Part shown: in pieces, positions 19,202-30,700 of the stretch | How positions within the stretch are numbered: the stretch's first letter is position 1 | Layout: every line of letters begins with the position of its first letter | From: Rebecca billardiae RCC1528 | Taxonomy: Eukaryota; Haptophyta | Assembly: GCA_965240325.2 (NCBI GenBank) | Contig: OZ251224.1 | Location: 1,984,001-2,048,000, forward strand | DNA length: 64,000 nt | Direction of reading: 5' to 3' | Notes under the pieces: model-generated | Told to the model about the DNA's origin: nothing | What the model saw: only the letters and a program-made list of their open reading frames with translations | Databases searched by the model: none | Position numbers and translations under genes: made by a program

Positions 19202-22200
19202 TCGGGCGCGCCGCCGCGCGTGGCCGTCGGGCTGTGCGCCGAGCGCACGCTCGTCGCGTGGGCAGTCTGCGCACGCTCCGAGCCGGCGCGAGCCGCGGAC
19301 GACACGACCGGCGGCGGCGGCGCCGCCGCCGCCGCCGCCGCCGCGCCGCTCGCAGAGTTGCGAGTGCTGCTCGAGTGCCCTCTGGGCGAGGGCCCGTGGA
19401 TGGTGGACTGCGCGCCCGCGCGCGCGGGCGCGCCCGAGCCGCCGCGCTCGCGCGCCGAGGCGGGCGCGCCGCGCGCCGCGCCACGCCCGCGGTACGAGCT
19501 GCTGATCAGCCTTGACTCTGAGGGCGCCATCGGGCTGTGGTCGCTGCTCGCGCGAGCGGACGGCGGCACGTGGGGCGTGTGCGCGCTCGCGACGCGCTCG
19601 GCGGCGCCCGCGGTGACGCGCGCGCTGGGCGGCGCGCGCGCGCTCGCGCTGAGCGACGCGCCCGGCGTGCGCATCGCGCTGTGCGGCGACGCCGCCGCCC
19701 TCGAGCTCCTCGAGCTGCACTCCGCCGTCGCGCGGCCGTCGCGCGAAGCGCTTCTGCGGCTGAGCGAGCGACCGCCGCCGCTCGCCGCGCGCCCGTCCGC
19801 GGCCGTGCTGCCGACGGTGCTCGCGTCGCACTCGCCCGCGCGCGGGCGCGGCGGCTCGAGCGCGTCGGGCTCGGGCGGCGGCGCCGCGCGCGCCTCCGCC
19901 TCCGCGGCCGGCGCCGAGGCCGCGGGCCCGGCGTGCGCCGCTTGGTTTGTCGCCTGGGGAGGGCAGCGCGTGCTCGCCGCCGCGTCCGGGCGCGTCGTGC
20001 GCGTGTGCGTGCAGCCGCCCACGCACGCGTACGTGCGGTGCGGCGCGCCGTGGGCGGCGGTGTGCCGGATCGACGTGCGCGACCCCGTCTCCGCCGTCGC
20101 CTGGCTCGCCGACGGCTCCCTCGTCGTGTGCGCCGCGGGCGGGCTGCGCGTGTGCGCGGGCGTCGCGCCGCGCGCCCTGTGCGCATACGACGCGTCCGCA
20201 CGGCGCGGCGGGCTGCTCGTTCCCTCGCCCGCACACACGACGCCGCCGCCGCACCACCCGCGCGTGCTCATCGAGGACATGCTCGGCGGGCGGCTCTGGC
20301 GCGTCGAGCGCGTCGTCGCGCACCTCAAGGAGGCGCTCGAGCGCGCGCACCAGCTCGAGGACGCGGCGGACGCCGCGGCCGCGGCCGAGCGCGCCGCCGC
20401 CGCCGCCTCGGCCGCGGACCAGAGCGACTCGGCTCCGGCGGCGCGGCGCCGCGCCGAGCCGGCCGAGGCGGTGCTGGACGAGCTGCCGCTGGGGGAGCTG
20501 CTGCTCGAGGGCGGCAGCGGCGGCGCGGACGAGCCGGGCGCGGCCTCCGCCGCCGCCGCCTCGGCCGAGGCGGAGGCCGCGGCGGAGCAGGCTGCCTCGG
20601 ACCGAGCCGAGCGGGAGCGGGAGGCGGCGGCCGCCGCCGCCGCGCAGGCCGCCGCGGTCTCCGACCTGTTCGCGCCGGACCCGATCGCCGCGTCGTCGGT
20701 GATCACGCTGCCGAGCGCGGCGGAGCCGCCCGCCGAGCCGCGCGCCGGCGTCGCCGAGGCCACCTCCGAGGACGCCGACGACACCGCGCTCCACGCCGCG
20801 CTCGAGCGGGTGCCGCTGGCGGGGCTCGGCCGGCCGGCGCAGCGGCAGCTGCTCGGGACCGTCCAGACGTATAGCGCGCTCTCGCGGCACCAGGTGCGGC
20901 CGCAGCGGGCGGGCGCGGCCCGTCCGTCCGCGCGTGCTCTTGCGCGCCGTGTGCGCCGCCCGCCCGCGCCCGCCCGCCCGCGCGCGCGCAACTGTGCGTT
21001 CGCGCGCCGACGCCCGCCGCCGCCTCCGCGCCTCCCGCGCCGGCGCTGCGCAGGCGCTCGATGCTCCCGGCTTGCGCTTCCTCGCGCGCGTGCGGCTCGC
21101 GACCGACGCGCGGCACCGGCGCGGCGCGGCGGCGGCGGCCGCCGCGTCGCACGGCGAGCTGCTCGTGCACATGTCCGACGTGGTGTGGGCGGTGCACTCG
21201 GAATGCCACGAGGTGTGCCGCCGCGCGCGCGCCGAGCGTCGAGCGTCGCCGCCGACGCACGCACGCGCCGCGCCGCGCCGCGCGCAGCTGCAGCAGCTGC
21301 GGCTCTCTGGCTGTTCTGTTCGCGCTGCGCGTGCGCCCGGCGGTTGTGGCCACGCTGACGGGGCGCGTGCGCGCGTGCGCGGCGCGCGTGCCACGCGCGC
21401 GCGCAGGCGCTGCTCGACCTCTGCCTCCCCGCTGGCGCAGGCGGCGGCGGCAGCGGTGGCGTGCAGCACACGTGGGCCGCCCTCACCAGCGTGGGCGCGG
21501 GGTACTGGCTGTGCCGCTCTGGCGCGCTGCGCGCCGCGGTCGAGCGCGTCGCCAAGGCGCAGTTCTCGGCGCGCAAGGAGCCGGACGACGCGGCGCTCTT
21601 CTATCTGGCGCTCGGGCGGAAGGGCACGCTACTGACGCTGTACAAGGCGGCGAAGAACGCGAAGCTCGTCGCCTTCCTCTCCAACGACTTTGAGACGGAC
21701 CGCTGGCGCACGGCCGCGCTCAAGAACGCCTACGCGCTCGTCTCGAAGCGCAACTGGCCGCTGGCCGTGGCGTTCTTCCTGCTCGGGGGCAAGTGGCGCG
21801 ACGCGTCGGCGGTGGCGGCAAGACACATGGCTGACGTCCAGCTGGCGCTCGTGCTCGCCGCGCTCGCGCCGGAAGAGCCGCTCGCCGAGGTGCGCCACGT
21901 CTTGAGCGAGCACGCGCTCGGCGGCCGCTCGGACGTGCTCGGCCGAGCGCCGGGCGGTGGCGGCGGCGGCGGCGGAAGCGGCGGCGCGGCCGAGAGTGCT
22001 CGGGTGTGGCTGGCGTGCGTGGCACACCTGCTGCTGTCCGCGCCCGCCGCGGCGCATGCTGAGCTTGTGCGCTCGTGCGCGCACCCGCCGCGCGCGCTGC
22101 TCGAGTGCGCGGCCACGCCGCAGCCGCCCGCTTCTGCCGAGAGCCTGTTCTCGCCGTCGGTGGCGGAGTACCTGGCGTGGCTGCAGGGGCAGAAGCTGCT

Positions 22201-25200
22201 GGGGGTCGGGCGGCGCGCGGTGCCGAGGCAGGTGCACGGCGCGTGCGTGTACGCGTATCTGCGCGCCGAGTGTGCTCTCCTTGCGCTCTCCGCCGCGCTC
22301 GAGCTCGCCGAGCCGCACACCGCGGACGCGGGCGGCGACGCGGCGCGCCCGCGCGGCGGCGCCGACGACGCCGACAGCGCAGAGGAGGAGGAGGCGGAGG
22401 CGGAGGGCCGCGCGGCAGCGGCCGGGAAGGCGGGGGCGCCGGCCGGCGCGCCCGGCGCGGCATCGGAGGACGGCGCCGCCGCCATCTCCGATGAGCCGCA
22501 GGAGCGGGACGAGGCCGCGCAGAGCGTGAGCACACACACGGGCAGCTGGGCGGCTCTGCTCTCGCCGCACGTCGGCGCGGCGCTGTGCAGCGCGCGCGCG
22601 CGCACGGCCGTCGACGCGGCGACTGAGGCGCTGTACGGGCTGCTCCGCTCTCGGCTGGCGCTTGCCGCGCGGCAAAGGGCGGGCGTCGTCGAGGCGTCGA
22701 GCGCGGCCGCGCCGGACACGCTCGGCGCGCACGGCGGCGCGCTGCTCGCCGGCCTCGCCGCGTCGGACCTCGAGACAGCCCGGCAGCAGCCGACGCCGCT
22801 GCTGTCGCTGTCCGCGCGCGCCATCGAGGTGCTGGCGCGCTGCGAGCGCGCGTGCGCGTTCGGCGACCTGCACGCGGCGGTGGCGCTGCGTTGGGTCGTG
22901 AGCGACGCTGCGGGGAGCGCGCGCGCCGTCCGCGCCGCGGCGCACCGCATCCTCGCGCGCCTCGCGCCGCTCGTCACCGGCGGCGCTCTCGACGAGGAGG
23001 AGGGCTGGTGCGACGCGAACGACCGCTCGGGCGCGCGCGTGCACGCGCCTTCGGAGCTCGCCGCGCTCGCCGCCGAGCTGTCGTCGTCGGCGTCGCTTCT
23101 CCAGGCGCTGGGCGTGGCCGTGACGTCGCGGTCGAGATCAGGCTCGGTCGCGCTCGCGGCGGCGGCCGACGACGACGCGGCGGCCGAGCGCGAGCGCGCC
23201 GCGAGCGACGCCGACGGCAGCAGTGGCCGCGCCGCCGCCGCAGCCGACGCCGACGCCGACGCCGCCGGCGCTGGCGCTCGATCTCGATCGAGCTCGGCCG
23301 CGGCGCCCCGGCGCTCGCTCGGCGCGCGGCGGCATGCGCTGCCGCCGAGCCCGGCGCAGCTCGACGCGGTGGCGGCGGACGTGGTCGCCGCCGTCGCCGT
23401 CGCCGCGCTCGCGAGCGCGTGGTACGTCCGCGCGCCGCGCGAGATCGTCAAGCTCTGCCGCGCGACGGGCCTGCCCGGGCTGCGCGCCACGGCGCACGCC
23501 GTGCTGCACGAGACCTCGGAGCGCGCGGAGCGCGTGGCCGCAGGCGAGGTGGAGGCGGACGCGGAGGAGGAGGCCGCGCCGGGCACGCGGCTCGGCGCGC
23601 GCGAGTGCCTCGCGCTCATGCGCGCGTCCGCGCGCGCGCTGGCACACAACGTGGCGCACGCGTGCGCGCCGCCGCCGCCGCGCGGCGGCGCGGAGGCGTC
23701 AGAGGCGGCGGCGGAGGCGGCGACGGTGACGGCCCACGCGTTGCTTGCGCTGCGCGCGTGGCAGCGCAGCGCGGCCGCGGCCGAGCGCGCGCTCGCGCTC
23801 AGCTCCGCCGCCGCGGGCCGCGCCGAGGACGCGCTCTCGCCGCCCACGCGCGGCGCGTGGGCGGCCGCGTGGACGGTCCTCGCGCCCGTCGCCGAGCCGG
23901 CGCTGGGCACGCCGGCGGCGCGCGGCGGCGCGCGCCCGCCGGTCAGGGCGGCCGCAGACGGCTCGGCGGCCGGCGCGCGCGGCGGCGCGAGCTCCGAGCT
24001 CGTGCGCGCGCGCGGCGAGGTGCTGCGCGCGATGTGCGTCCACCCATCCGAGCCCTCCCTCGCCGTCGCCGCGCCCGCGCGCGGGCTGCTGCTCCTCGAC
24101 TCAGCGGCCGGCGGCTATGTGCGAGCGCCCGGCAGCGCGGCGGCGCCGCCGCCACAGGCTGAGGCGTCCGCGCACGCCTACTCGTGCCTCGCGCCGCACC
24201 CGACCGAGCCTGTCTTCGCCGCGCTGACCGATTCGGCGGTGCACGCGTACCGGATCGAGTGGGTCTCGACGCGCGACCTCGGCCGCCTCGTGCCGCCCCA
24301 AGCGGACGGTGGGGGCGGCCGCGAGTCGCCGCTCGGCCGCGCGGCCGCGGCGGTCGGCGCTGGCGCCGCGCCGCCGCAGGCGCCGGCGCGCGCCATGCTC
24401 ACCCAGCTCTGCGCGCTCACGCCGCCGCCACTCGTGGGCGGCGGCAGCGGCGGCGGCGGCGGCGGCGGCGGCGCGAGCGGCTCCTCCGCCGCGCCCCAGC
24501 TCGTTCGCGCGGCCTTCGACCCGCGCGGCGTCCGCCTGGCCGTCGGCGACGCCGGCGGGCGCGTCAGCGTCTGGGCGTGGCAGGGCGGCGCGGCGCCCGG
24601 CAGCGCGCCGCCCTACTACACGCTCAGTGGCGCTCTGCCGCGCCGCGTCGCCGACCTCGCGTGGCTCGAGAGCACCACGCTCGTCGCATGCTGCCAGGCC
24701 CACGGCAGCCCGGCCGCCGCCGCCGCCGCCGCCGCCGGGGGCTCGGCCGGCGGCGCGACCGCGGCCGGCGGCCCGAGCGGCGCGCACGCGGCCTCGGCCG
24801 CGGCAGCGGGCAACGGCGCAGGCGCGCACGGCAGCTGGAGCGCCTGCCTCGTGGACGTGCTGCTGCCGCCCGGCCGCGCCATCGTCGGCGGCGTGCACTT
24901 GGCGGACGGCGTGGGCACGTGCCTCCTGCCCCTGCGCGACCGGCTGCAGGTCCTGCTCGGCGGGCGGCGCGGCGAGCTCGTCCTCTGGGACCTGCGCACG
25001 CACCGCATCGTGCACACGTGGAGCGCGCACGCCGGCTCGGCCGTGCGCGCGCTCGCGAGCGTGCGCGGCGGCGCGCTCGCCGCGTCCGGCGCGTCGGACG
25101 GCTCGCTCAAGCTGTGGGACGTGCACGCGCCGCCGCCCGCGCCCGCGGACGCCAGCTCGCCCGCCCTCGTCGAGCGCTGGTCGAGCGCCAAGCAGCACGA

Positions 25201-25363
25201 GCGGCACACGATCCTGCAGCCGCTGCTCGGCGTCGGCCCAGGCTCGGCGCACGGCATCACGGCGCTCACGACCACGCCCGCCGCCGAGGGCAGCCTGTAC
25301 TCGTGCGGCGCGGACGGGCGCGCGCTCGTCCTGCCACTGCCGGCGGAGCTCCTTGACGGGTGA
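17159..25363 (+). CDS. Rabconnectin-3 alpha / DmX-like (Rav1) WD-repeat protein, three exons
   Basis: Large WD40 protein of the RAVE/Rabconnectin-3 complex, which assembles and regulates the V-ATPase on endomembranes. Exon 1 is 17159-20893, exon 2 21054-21212 and exon 3 21407-25363. Intron 1 (160 bases, GTGCGG...GCGCAG) and intron 2 (194 bases, GTGTGC...GCGCAG) are both phase 0. Product about 2,616 residues; human DMXL1 is about 3,000. The first 1,200 residues hold degenerate WD repeats interrupted by Gly/Ala tracts. The diagnostic Rav1p_C block spans the exon 2/3 junction: PGLRFLARVR, HMSDVVWAVHSE, FYLALGRKGTLLTLYKAAKN, FLSNDFETDRWRTAALKNAY and AVAFFLLGGKWRDA. C-terminal WD repeats include ELVLWDLRTHRIVHTWSAH and GSLKLWDVH. 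A second ATG lies at 17201. Both splice sites are inferred from frame and homology. Confidence 0.92.
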
Positions 25364-26229
25364 GCGACAGTGTGCAACGCGCGTGGCATTCGTTCGCCCC
25401 GCGCCACCGATGCCAACGGCGGCGGGCACTTGTTTTCTCAGGCGGCGGTCGAGAACGACAACCGCGGGCTGGCCGAGGACACTGCCCACTGGCACTGGCA
25501 CTGGGCAGCCATCGCACTACTCATCATTCCATTATTGTCGTATGGCGCGACGGTTGCGTCGTCAATCATAATCAGCAGCATAGAGAGAGCCAGACGAGAG
25601 AGAGAGACGAGAGAGAGATCGAGCAGATCGAGATCGAACTGCTAGCTGCTGCGCTTAGCGCTAGCTAGTAAAAAATATAACTACGGTGCCGATGGCGGTC
25701 ATGTACGTCATGCAAGCAGTCGCAATCTCATCAATGACAATGAGTCATCAGCATGGACCGTCTCGCAGTGGTGAGTGCGGGTCGCGTGCTGACACGGGCG
25801 TCTGGCGTGCCATGGGCATGGATGATGGCAGCGAAGCAGAAGCTCGTCAGCCTAGTTGACTACGTGCTGCACCAGAGACATCTGAGTGATCAGACAGCTG
25901 ACGGAGGCGCGGACGGGGACGATACAGATACCAATCACCAAGGCGGGTAGTCTCGCGCTGCTCACGATGACGAGTGATAATGATATGCGCCACCGACGTG
26001 GCCACCAAGTAGACGGAAGACCCTGGGCCTGGGCCTGCTGGGGCGCGCCGAAAGACCTAGTTGCTGCGCCCAGGCGAGAGCCCAGAGCCAGGCAAGCTGT
26101 GCTGAGCAGCTCACCGGCACGTTGCCGGCAGCAACAGGCGACTCAACTGCCGCGCGGCTGCTGCACCCGCAGTGTCAGCCAACGGCAAGCCGCTGGACGC
26201 TCCGGCGCGCGGCCGCGCGGCCGCTCGGC
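25364..26229. other. Intergenic convergent gap with GA-rich tract, no gene
   Basis: The gap lies between the 3' ends of DMXL and the SDR gene. A purine-rich AGAGAG/CGAGA tract occupies about 25578-25635. The remainder gives only short frames without a domain. Confidence 0.55.
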
Positions 26230-27585
26230 TCACACCTTGCCCGTGGTGCCGTACATGGACTTCTTGACGATCCACTCGGACACGGGCACTGGCAGGCTGC
26301 CCACGATCGGCGCCGCCGCGCTGTCCGGGCCCACCTTGTAGCTGCTGTACGGCCGGCTGGCGCCGAGCACCTTCTTCATCGCCTTTGCGACCTCGGAGAC
26401 GTGCGTGCCCGGCTGCTCTGCCGAGTACTTGATGAACTGCTCGAGCAGCGGCCCGTACTCCTCCTGGGCCTGCGGGGCGGCGGGGCGCGCGGGCGCGGGG
26501 ACGAGCGCGGGCGATCAGAGTGAATCCCAGCCGCCCGCCTCGTATGCCGCGCGCCCACGCGGCCGCGCGCGCGCCGCCGCGCGCGCCGCCGAGCCTTCTC
26601 GTCGGCGCAGCGCGCGGGGTGGGGTGCACACCTGGTTTGTGCCGAGCTTCTTGGCACACGCCTCCCACATGCGCGCGTTCAGCTTGAGGCCCTCGGACAT
26701 GAGCATGGTGGGCTTGACGAAGCCCGGGTTGACCATGCAGCAGTCGATCGGCAGCTCGCGCAGCTGCATCTCCACGCGGATCGCGCGGCAGAACGCCTCG
26801 ATCGCCCACTTGGACGCCATGTACGCCGTCAGCAGCGGCGGCCCGGGCGAGAGGATGCCGCCGCCCGTCCCGATGTACACGCACCGGCCGCGGCGCGCGC
26901 CGGGCTTGCTCGTGGCCTCGCGCACGAGGGGCATGAGCTGCTGCGTCACGCGCACGTACCCGAAGAAGTTCACGTCCATCTGCCGCTGGTACATCTCGAT
27001 CGGGAAGAACTCGGCCGGCCCGTTGAAGCCCATGCCCGCGCAGTTGATGATCCCAATCAGGCCGGTCGACGGCTTGCGCGTGGCGATGTCGGCCTTGACC
27101 GAGGCGGCGGCCGCGGCGACGGACTCGTCGCTCGTCACGTCGAGCTTCACCGGCACCACCTTGCTCGCCTCGCCGCCCGCCGAGCGCACCTTAGTCTTGA
27201 GCGACTCAAAGCTCGCTTCCATGAAGCAGCCCGCGTAGATCACCTCGTACCCGAGCTTGGAGAGGAGGAGGACGGTGGCCTCGCCCATGCCCGAGTCCGC
27301 GCCGGTGACAAAGACGCAGCCGGTCTCCGGCTGCTCGCGGAAGTGCGGGAAGAGCCGCAGCGGCGGGACGGAGAAGATCGAGAGGGTGAGCAGCGCATGC
27401 GCCCAGTGCGGAAGCACGCTCATGCCCGGGAGGAGGAAGAGCGATGCGTGCGTGCAGCCGATCACGAAGACGCGCCAGAGCCAGTTGCGATAGAAGGTAG
27501 CGAGCAGGAGCGAGACAGCGACCACATCGCACGTCAGGTGGTGCTGATCGAGCCACGCAAGCACCGCGGCCGAGTCGATGGACAT
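26230..27585 (-). CDS. Short-chain dehydrogenase/reductase, membrane-anchored, two exons
   Basis: NAD(P)-dependent oxidoreductase related to the retinol/hydroxysteroid dehydrogenase (SDR9C-like) branch. Exon 1 runs 27585-26632 and exon 2 26469-26230. The intron of 162 bases (GTGTGC...CCGCAG, phase 0) joins KKLGTNQ to AQEEYGPLLEQFIKY. Product 397 residues. The N-terminus has two or three hydrophobic helices (about 20-75), so membrane anchoring is likely, as in relatives. The Rossmann motif VTGADSGMGEA (about 102-112), the NCAGMG motif and the active-site YMASK are present. The usual catalytic Ser about 13 residues before the Tyr is not evident: the segment reads YIGTGGGILS, with Thr or Gly at the expected place. 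The tail ends VKKSMYGTTGKV. Start at MSIDSAAV avoids overlap with the divergent gene. Substrate unknown. Confidence 0.87.
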
Positions 27586-27755
27586 GGCGATCGATTCTCG
27601 TCGCTCGTCGGCGCCGCCCAGATGCGAGGCCGCCGTGCGCCCGGACCGATCCATCACTCTTCGTTCGCCCGGACCCAGCAATTCAAAACGCCAAACCGTC
27701 ATCGCCCTTTGCGGCGCGTGCGCCCGCCGCCCTTGCGTCGAGGAGGTTGGCGGCG
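27586..27755. promoter_or_regulatory. Shared divergent promoter, SDR / CH-domain protein
   Basis: 170 bases lie between start codons. CCGGACCG is at 27641-27648, 56 bases from the SDR ATG, and a seven-of-eight copy CCGGACCC is at 27669-27676. Confidence 0.55.
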
Positions 27756-30700
27756 ATGAGCGCCGAGCGGCTGCCGCCACTCGCGCGCGCGTCGCGCGCG
27801 CTCACCCCCGAGGGGAAGGACTCGCCGATCGAGCCGTCCTCTGCGCTGCGCCGACGCATCACCGACGTGCGCGCCGAGCGACGCGACTACGAGACGCGCG
27901 CCATGTCATTCGACGTGGCGCGCTGGCTTTCGGCCACGCTCAACGTGCCGCAGGCGGACGACCTGTTCGATATGATCGACACGGGCGTGCTCCTCATCGA
28001 GCTGCTGCGCTACGTCACCGAGGAGCCCGTCCCGTGCCAGACCGACGCCCACGCCGGCACGTACCAGGCGCGCGACAACACGAGCGTCTTCATCGAGTAC
28101 GCGCGCGACTCGCTCGGCATAGCGCACAGCCGGCTGTTCGAGGCGGACGACGTTGCGAGCCGTCGGAGCCTGCGCGAGGTGTGCAAGGGCCTGCTCAACG
28201 TCGCGCGCATCGCCGTGATCCGCCAGCCCGGCATGGTCCCCCCGCGCATCGTGCAGCTCGAGCTGCAGGACCAGGAGGCGGGCCTCGGCCCGCTCAGCCC
28301 GGGCTACTCGGAGCACCGGCCGTTCACGGTGAACGAGCTGGAGGTGGCGATGGGCTCGGGCGAGCAGCTGTGGATCTCGTCCGCGATCTCCAAGGCAGTG
28401 AGCGCCGGCGTCGAGGAGGAGCTCGTGCGCCGCGCGCGCGCCATTCTCAAGGAGCTGCGCGACGCGACCGCGCGCGCGCGCAGCTCGAGCGCATCCGCCG
28501 CGGCGGCGCAGTGCGACCTGCTCTCGCCCGCCTCGTCGGCGGGGCTGGGCTCGCCGCCGGGCGTGCTCGTACCGCCCCAGTGCGCGCTCGCCACGCACGA
28601 CGAGCGGCTGGAGCAGCAGCAGACCCCCGCGCAGCCCGCCGTCGAGCGCGCGCAGCGAACGCCGCTGCGCGACTCGGGCGCGCGCGGCAGCGGGCTTGCG
28701 GTACACAGCGACGCGAACACGCGCGCGCAGCTCGGCTCTCCGCGCGGCGTGGCGCGGCAGCCCATGGGCACGCTGTGCACCGCGGCCCCCGCGCACGGCT
28801 CGAGCGCCGTGGATGCCGCCAAGGCCGCCAAGCTCATGGGCCTGTGTGCGCCCTCACCGGGCGCTGCCTCGGCCGCGTGCGCCGCGGACGGGGGCAGCAG
28901 CGCGGCATCGAAGGTGGCGCCCTCGGCCGACGAGACGGCGCGCACCGAGCTCGGCATGGGGCGGCCGCCGCCCGTGCGCACGTCCGACGAGGGCGTGACG
29001 CTCGCCGCCGCGCGCACGCGCGCCTGCCCCACCGTCGCGACCGCCGTGCGCACACCCAGCCCAAGCAGCTCACGCGCGCGCGCGCTCATCACGCGCGCCG
29101 CCAGCGCGGGCGGTGCGCGCTCCGGTGGCGCGCGCTCGCTCCTGTCCACACCGGCGGCGCTCGGCGAGTCGCCGCCGCCGCTCAAGCGGCAGCCCACCGA
29201 GCGCGCGCGCTGCCGCGACCTGTGCGGCCTCACCTGCGCCTTCGTCTGCGCCATATTCATCTCGGCGCTCGTGGCGATGGCGTATTTTTACGACGACCCG
29301 GCAGAGGCGGCCGAGGCGGGCGGCGGGCGGCTGGGCACTCGGATCGCGCACTTTGCGCACGACGAGTGGCGCTTCGTGAGCGGGCTGTTCGGCGGGCACC
29401 ACGACGCGGAGGAAGACGCGCGGCGCGGCGCCGACTCGTTCGGCGCCTCGACCACCGCGTGGGGCGGCGTGGGCTCGGAGCACTACGGCGCGGCGCCGAC
29501 GGCGTGGGGCCGCGCTGGCCAGTCGGTTGGGCCATCCACCCACGGCTGGCGCCCGCCGGACCGTCGGGAGGACGTGCACGCGCTCGGCGCGGGGCTCGGC
29601 GCGTATGCCAAGGGGCCTCCGCCGTCGGGCGTCTCCGCGTACCACTTCCCGCCGCTGCCGCCGCTCCCACCGCCGCCTGCGTCGCCGCCGGGACCGCCGG
29701 CGGCAGCGCGGCCGCGCGGCCACGCGCGGCCGCATCACCGCCTGCCATCGCCGAGCTCGCCGCCGCCGCCCTCGCCGTCGCCGCCGCCTCCCGCGCCGCC
29801 GCCGCCGCCGCCCTCGCCTGCCCCACCGCCGCCGCCGCCGCCTCCGCCGCCCTCACCGCGCCCGCCGCCGCCGCCGCCGCCCTCGCCCTCGCCGCCCGCG
29901 CCGCCGATGCCGCCGATGCCTCCGCCAGTCTTCTGCTCCGCGCCGCCGCCCGAGCCGCGCGCGTTTGCGGGCGCGCCGCGCGTCGACGCCGAGTGTGAGG
30001 AGCTCACGTTCTCGGGCGGGCAGCGGTACGTGCCGACGGGCGGCACGATCAACGCGCGGCCGATCTACGCGTGCGTCTCCGAGTGCTGCCTCGAGGGCGC
30101 GCAGCGCATCGACGAGGGGCGGACCAAGGCATACTTCCTCGAGTACTACGCGGCCCTCGGCTGGTCCGTGACTCGCTGCGAGCGCTCGGAGGAGAGCGAG
30201 GGTGGGTTCGAGCCGCGCGCGCGCTCGGACGCGCACTGCACGGTGACGGCGCGCGCGCTGCACGACGGCCGCTTCCCGCCGGCCAGCTCGGAGTGGGCGC
30301 TGCTCGCGTACGCGTCGCACGCGCCGCATGCGTCGCGCGACGGCCCCGAGCGGCTGCGCTCCGAGTCGGCGAGCCGTTCTCGCGAGGTGGCCTTTGGCGG
30401 CGCCGACCTGTGGGAGCGGCAGCCGTCGCGCCACGGCGAGCACAGCGCGGAGGAGGGCGCGGAGGAGTGGTCACGGAGGGCGGAGTGGCAGCTGCGCTGC
30501 ACCAAGCGCCGCGTCCCCGCGCCGGGCAGCCCGCCGCCGCCGCCCTCGCGCCCGCCGAGCCCGCCGCCCCCGCCGCCGAGTCATCCGCCGCTGCCGCCCA
30601 TGCCGCCCAACTTGCCGCCTTACCGGCCGGAGCCGCCGGCGGAGGAGGCGGAGAGCCACGAGCGGCGGCACAGCCACCGAGAGCGCCGGCCGCGCCGGCA

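Noticed and set aside
17908-21576. Long minus-strand frames opposite the DMXL gene (up to about 1,200 codons).
   Set aside because: They have the same GC-driven shadow effect, Ser/Ala/Arg-rich translations and no motifs. Rav1 homology is on the plus strand.
27578-29998. An 806-codon plus-strand frame overlapping the CH-domain gene.
   Set aside because: It is Arg/Ala-rich in an alternative frame. The CH domain is read in the frame starting at 27756.
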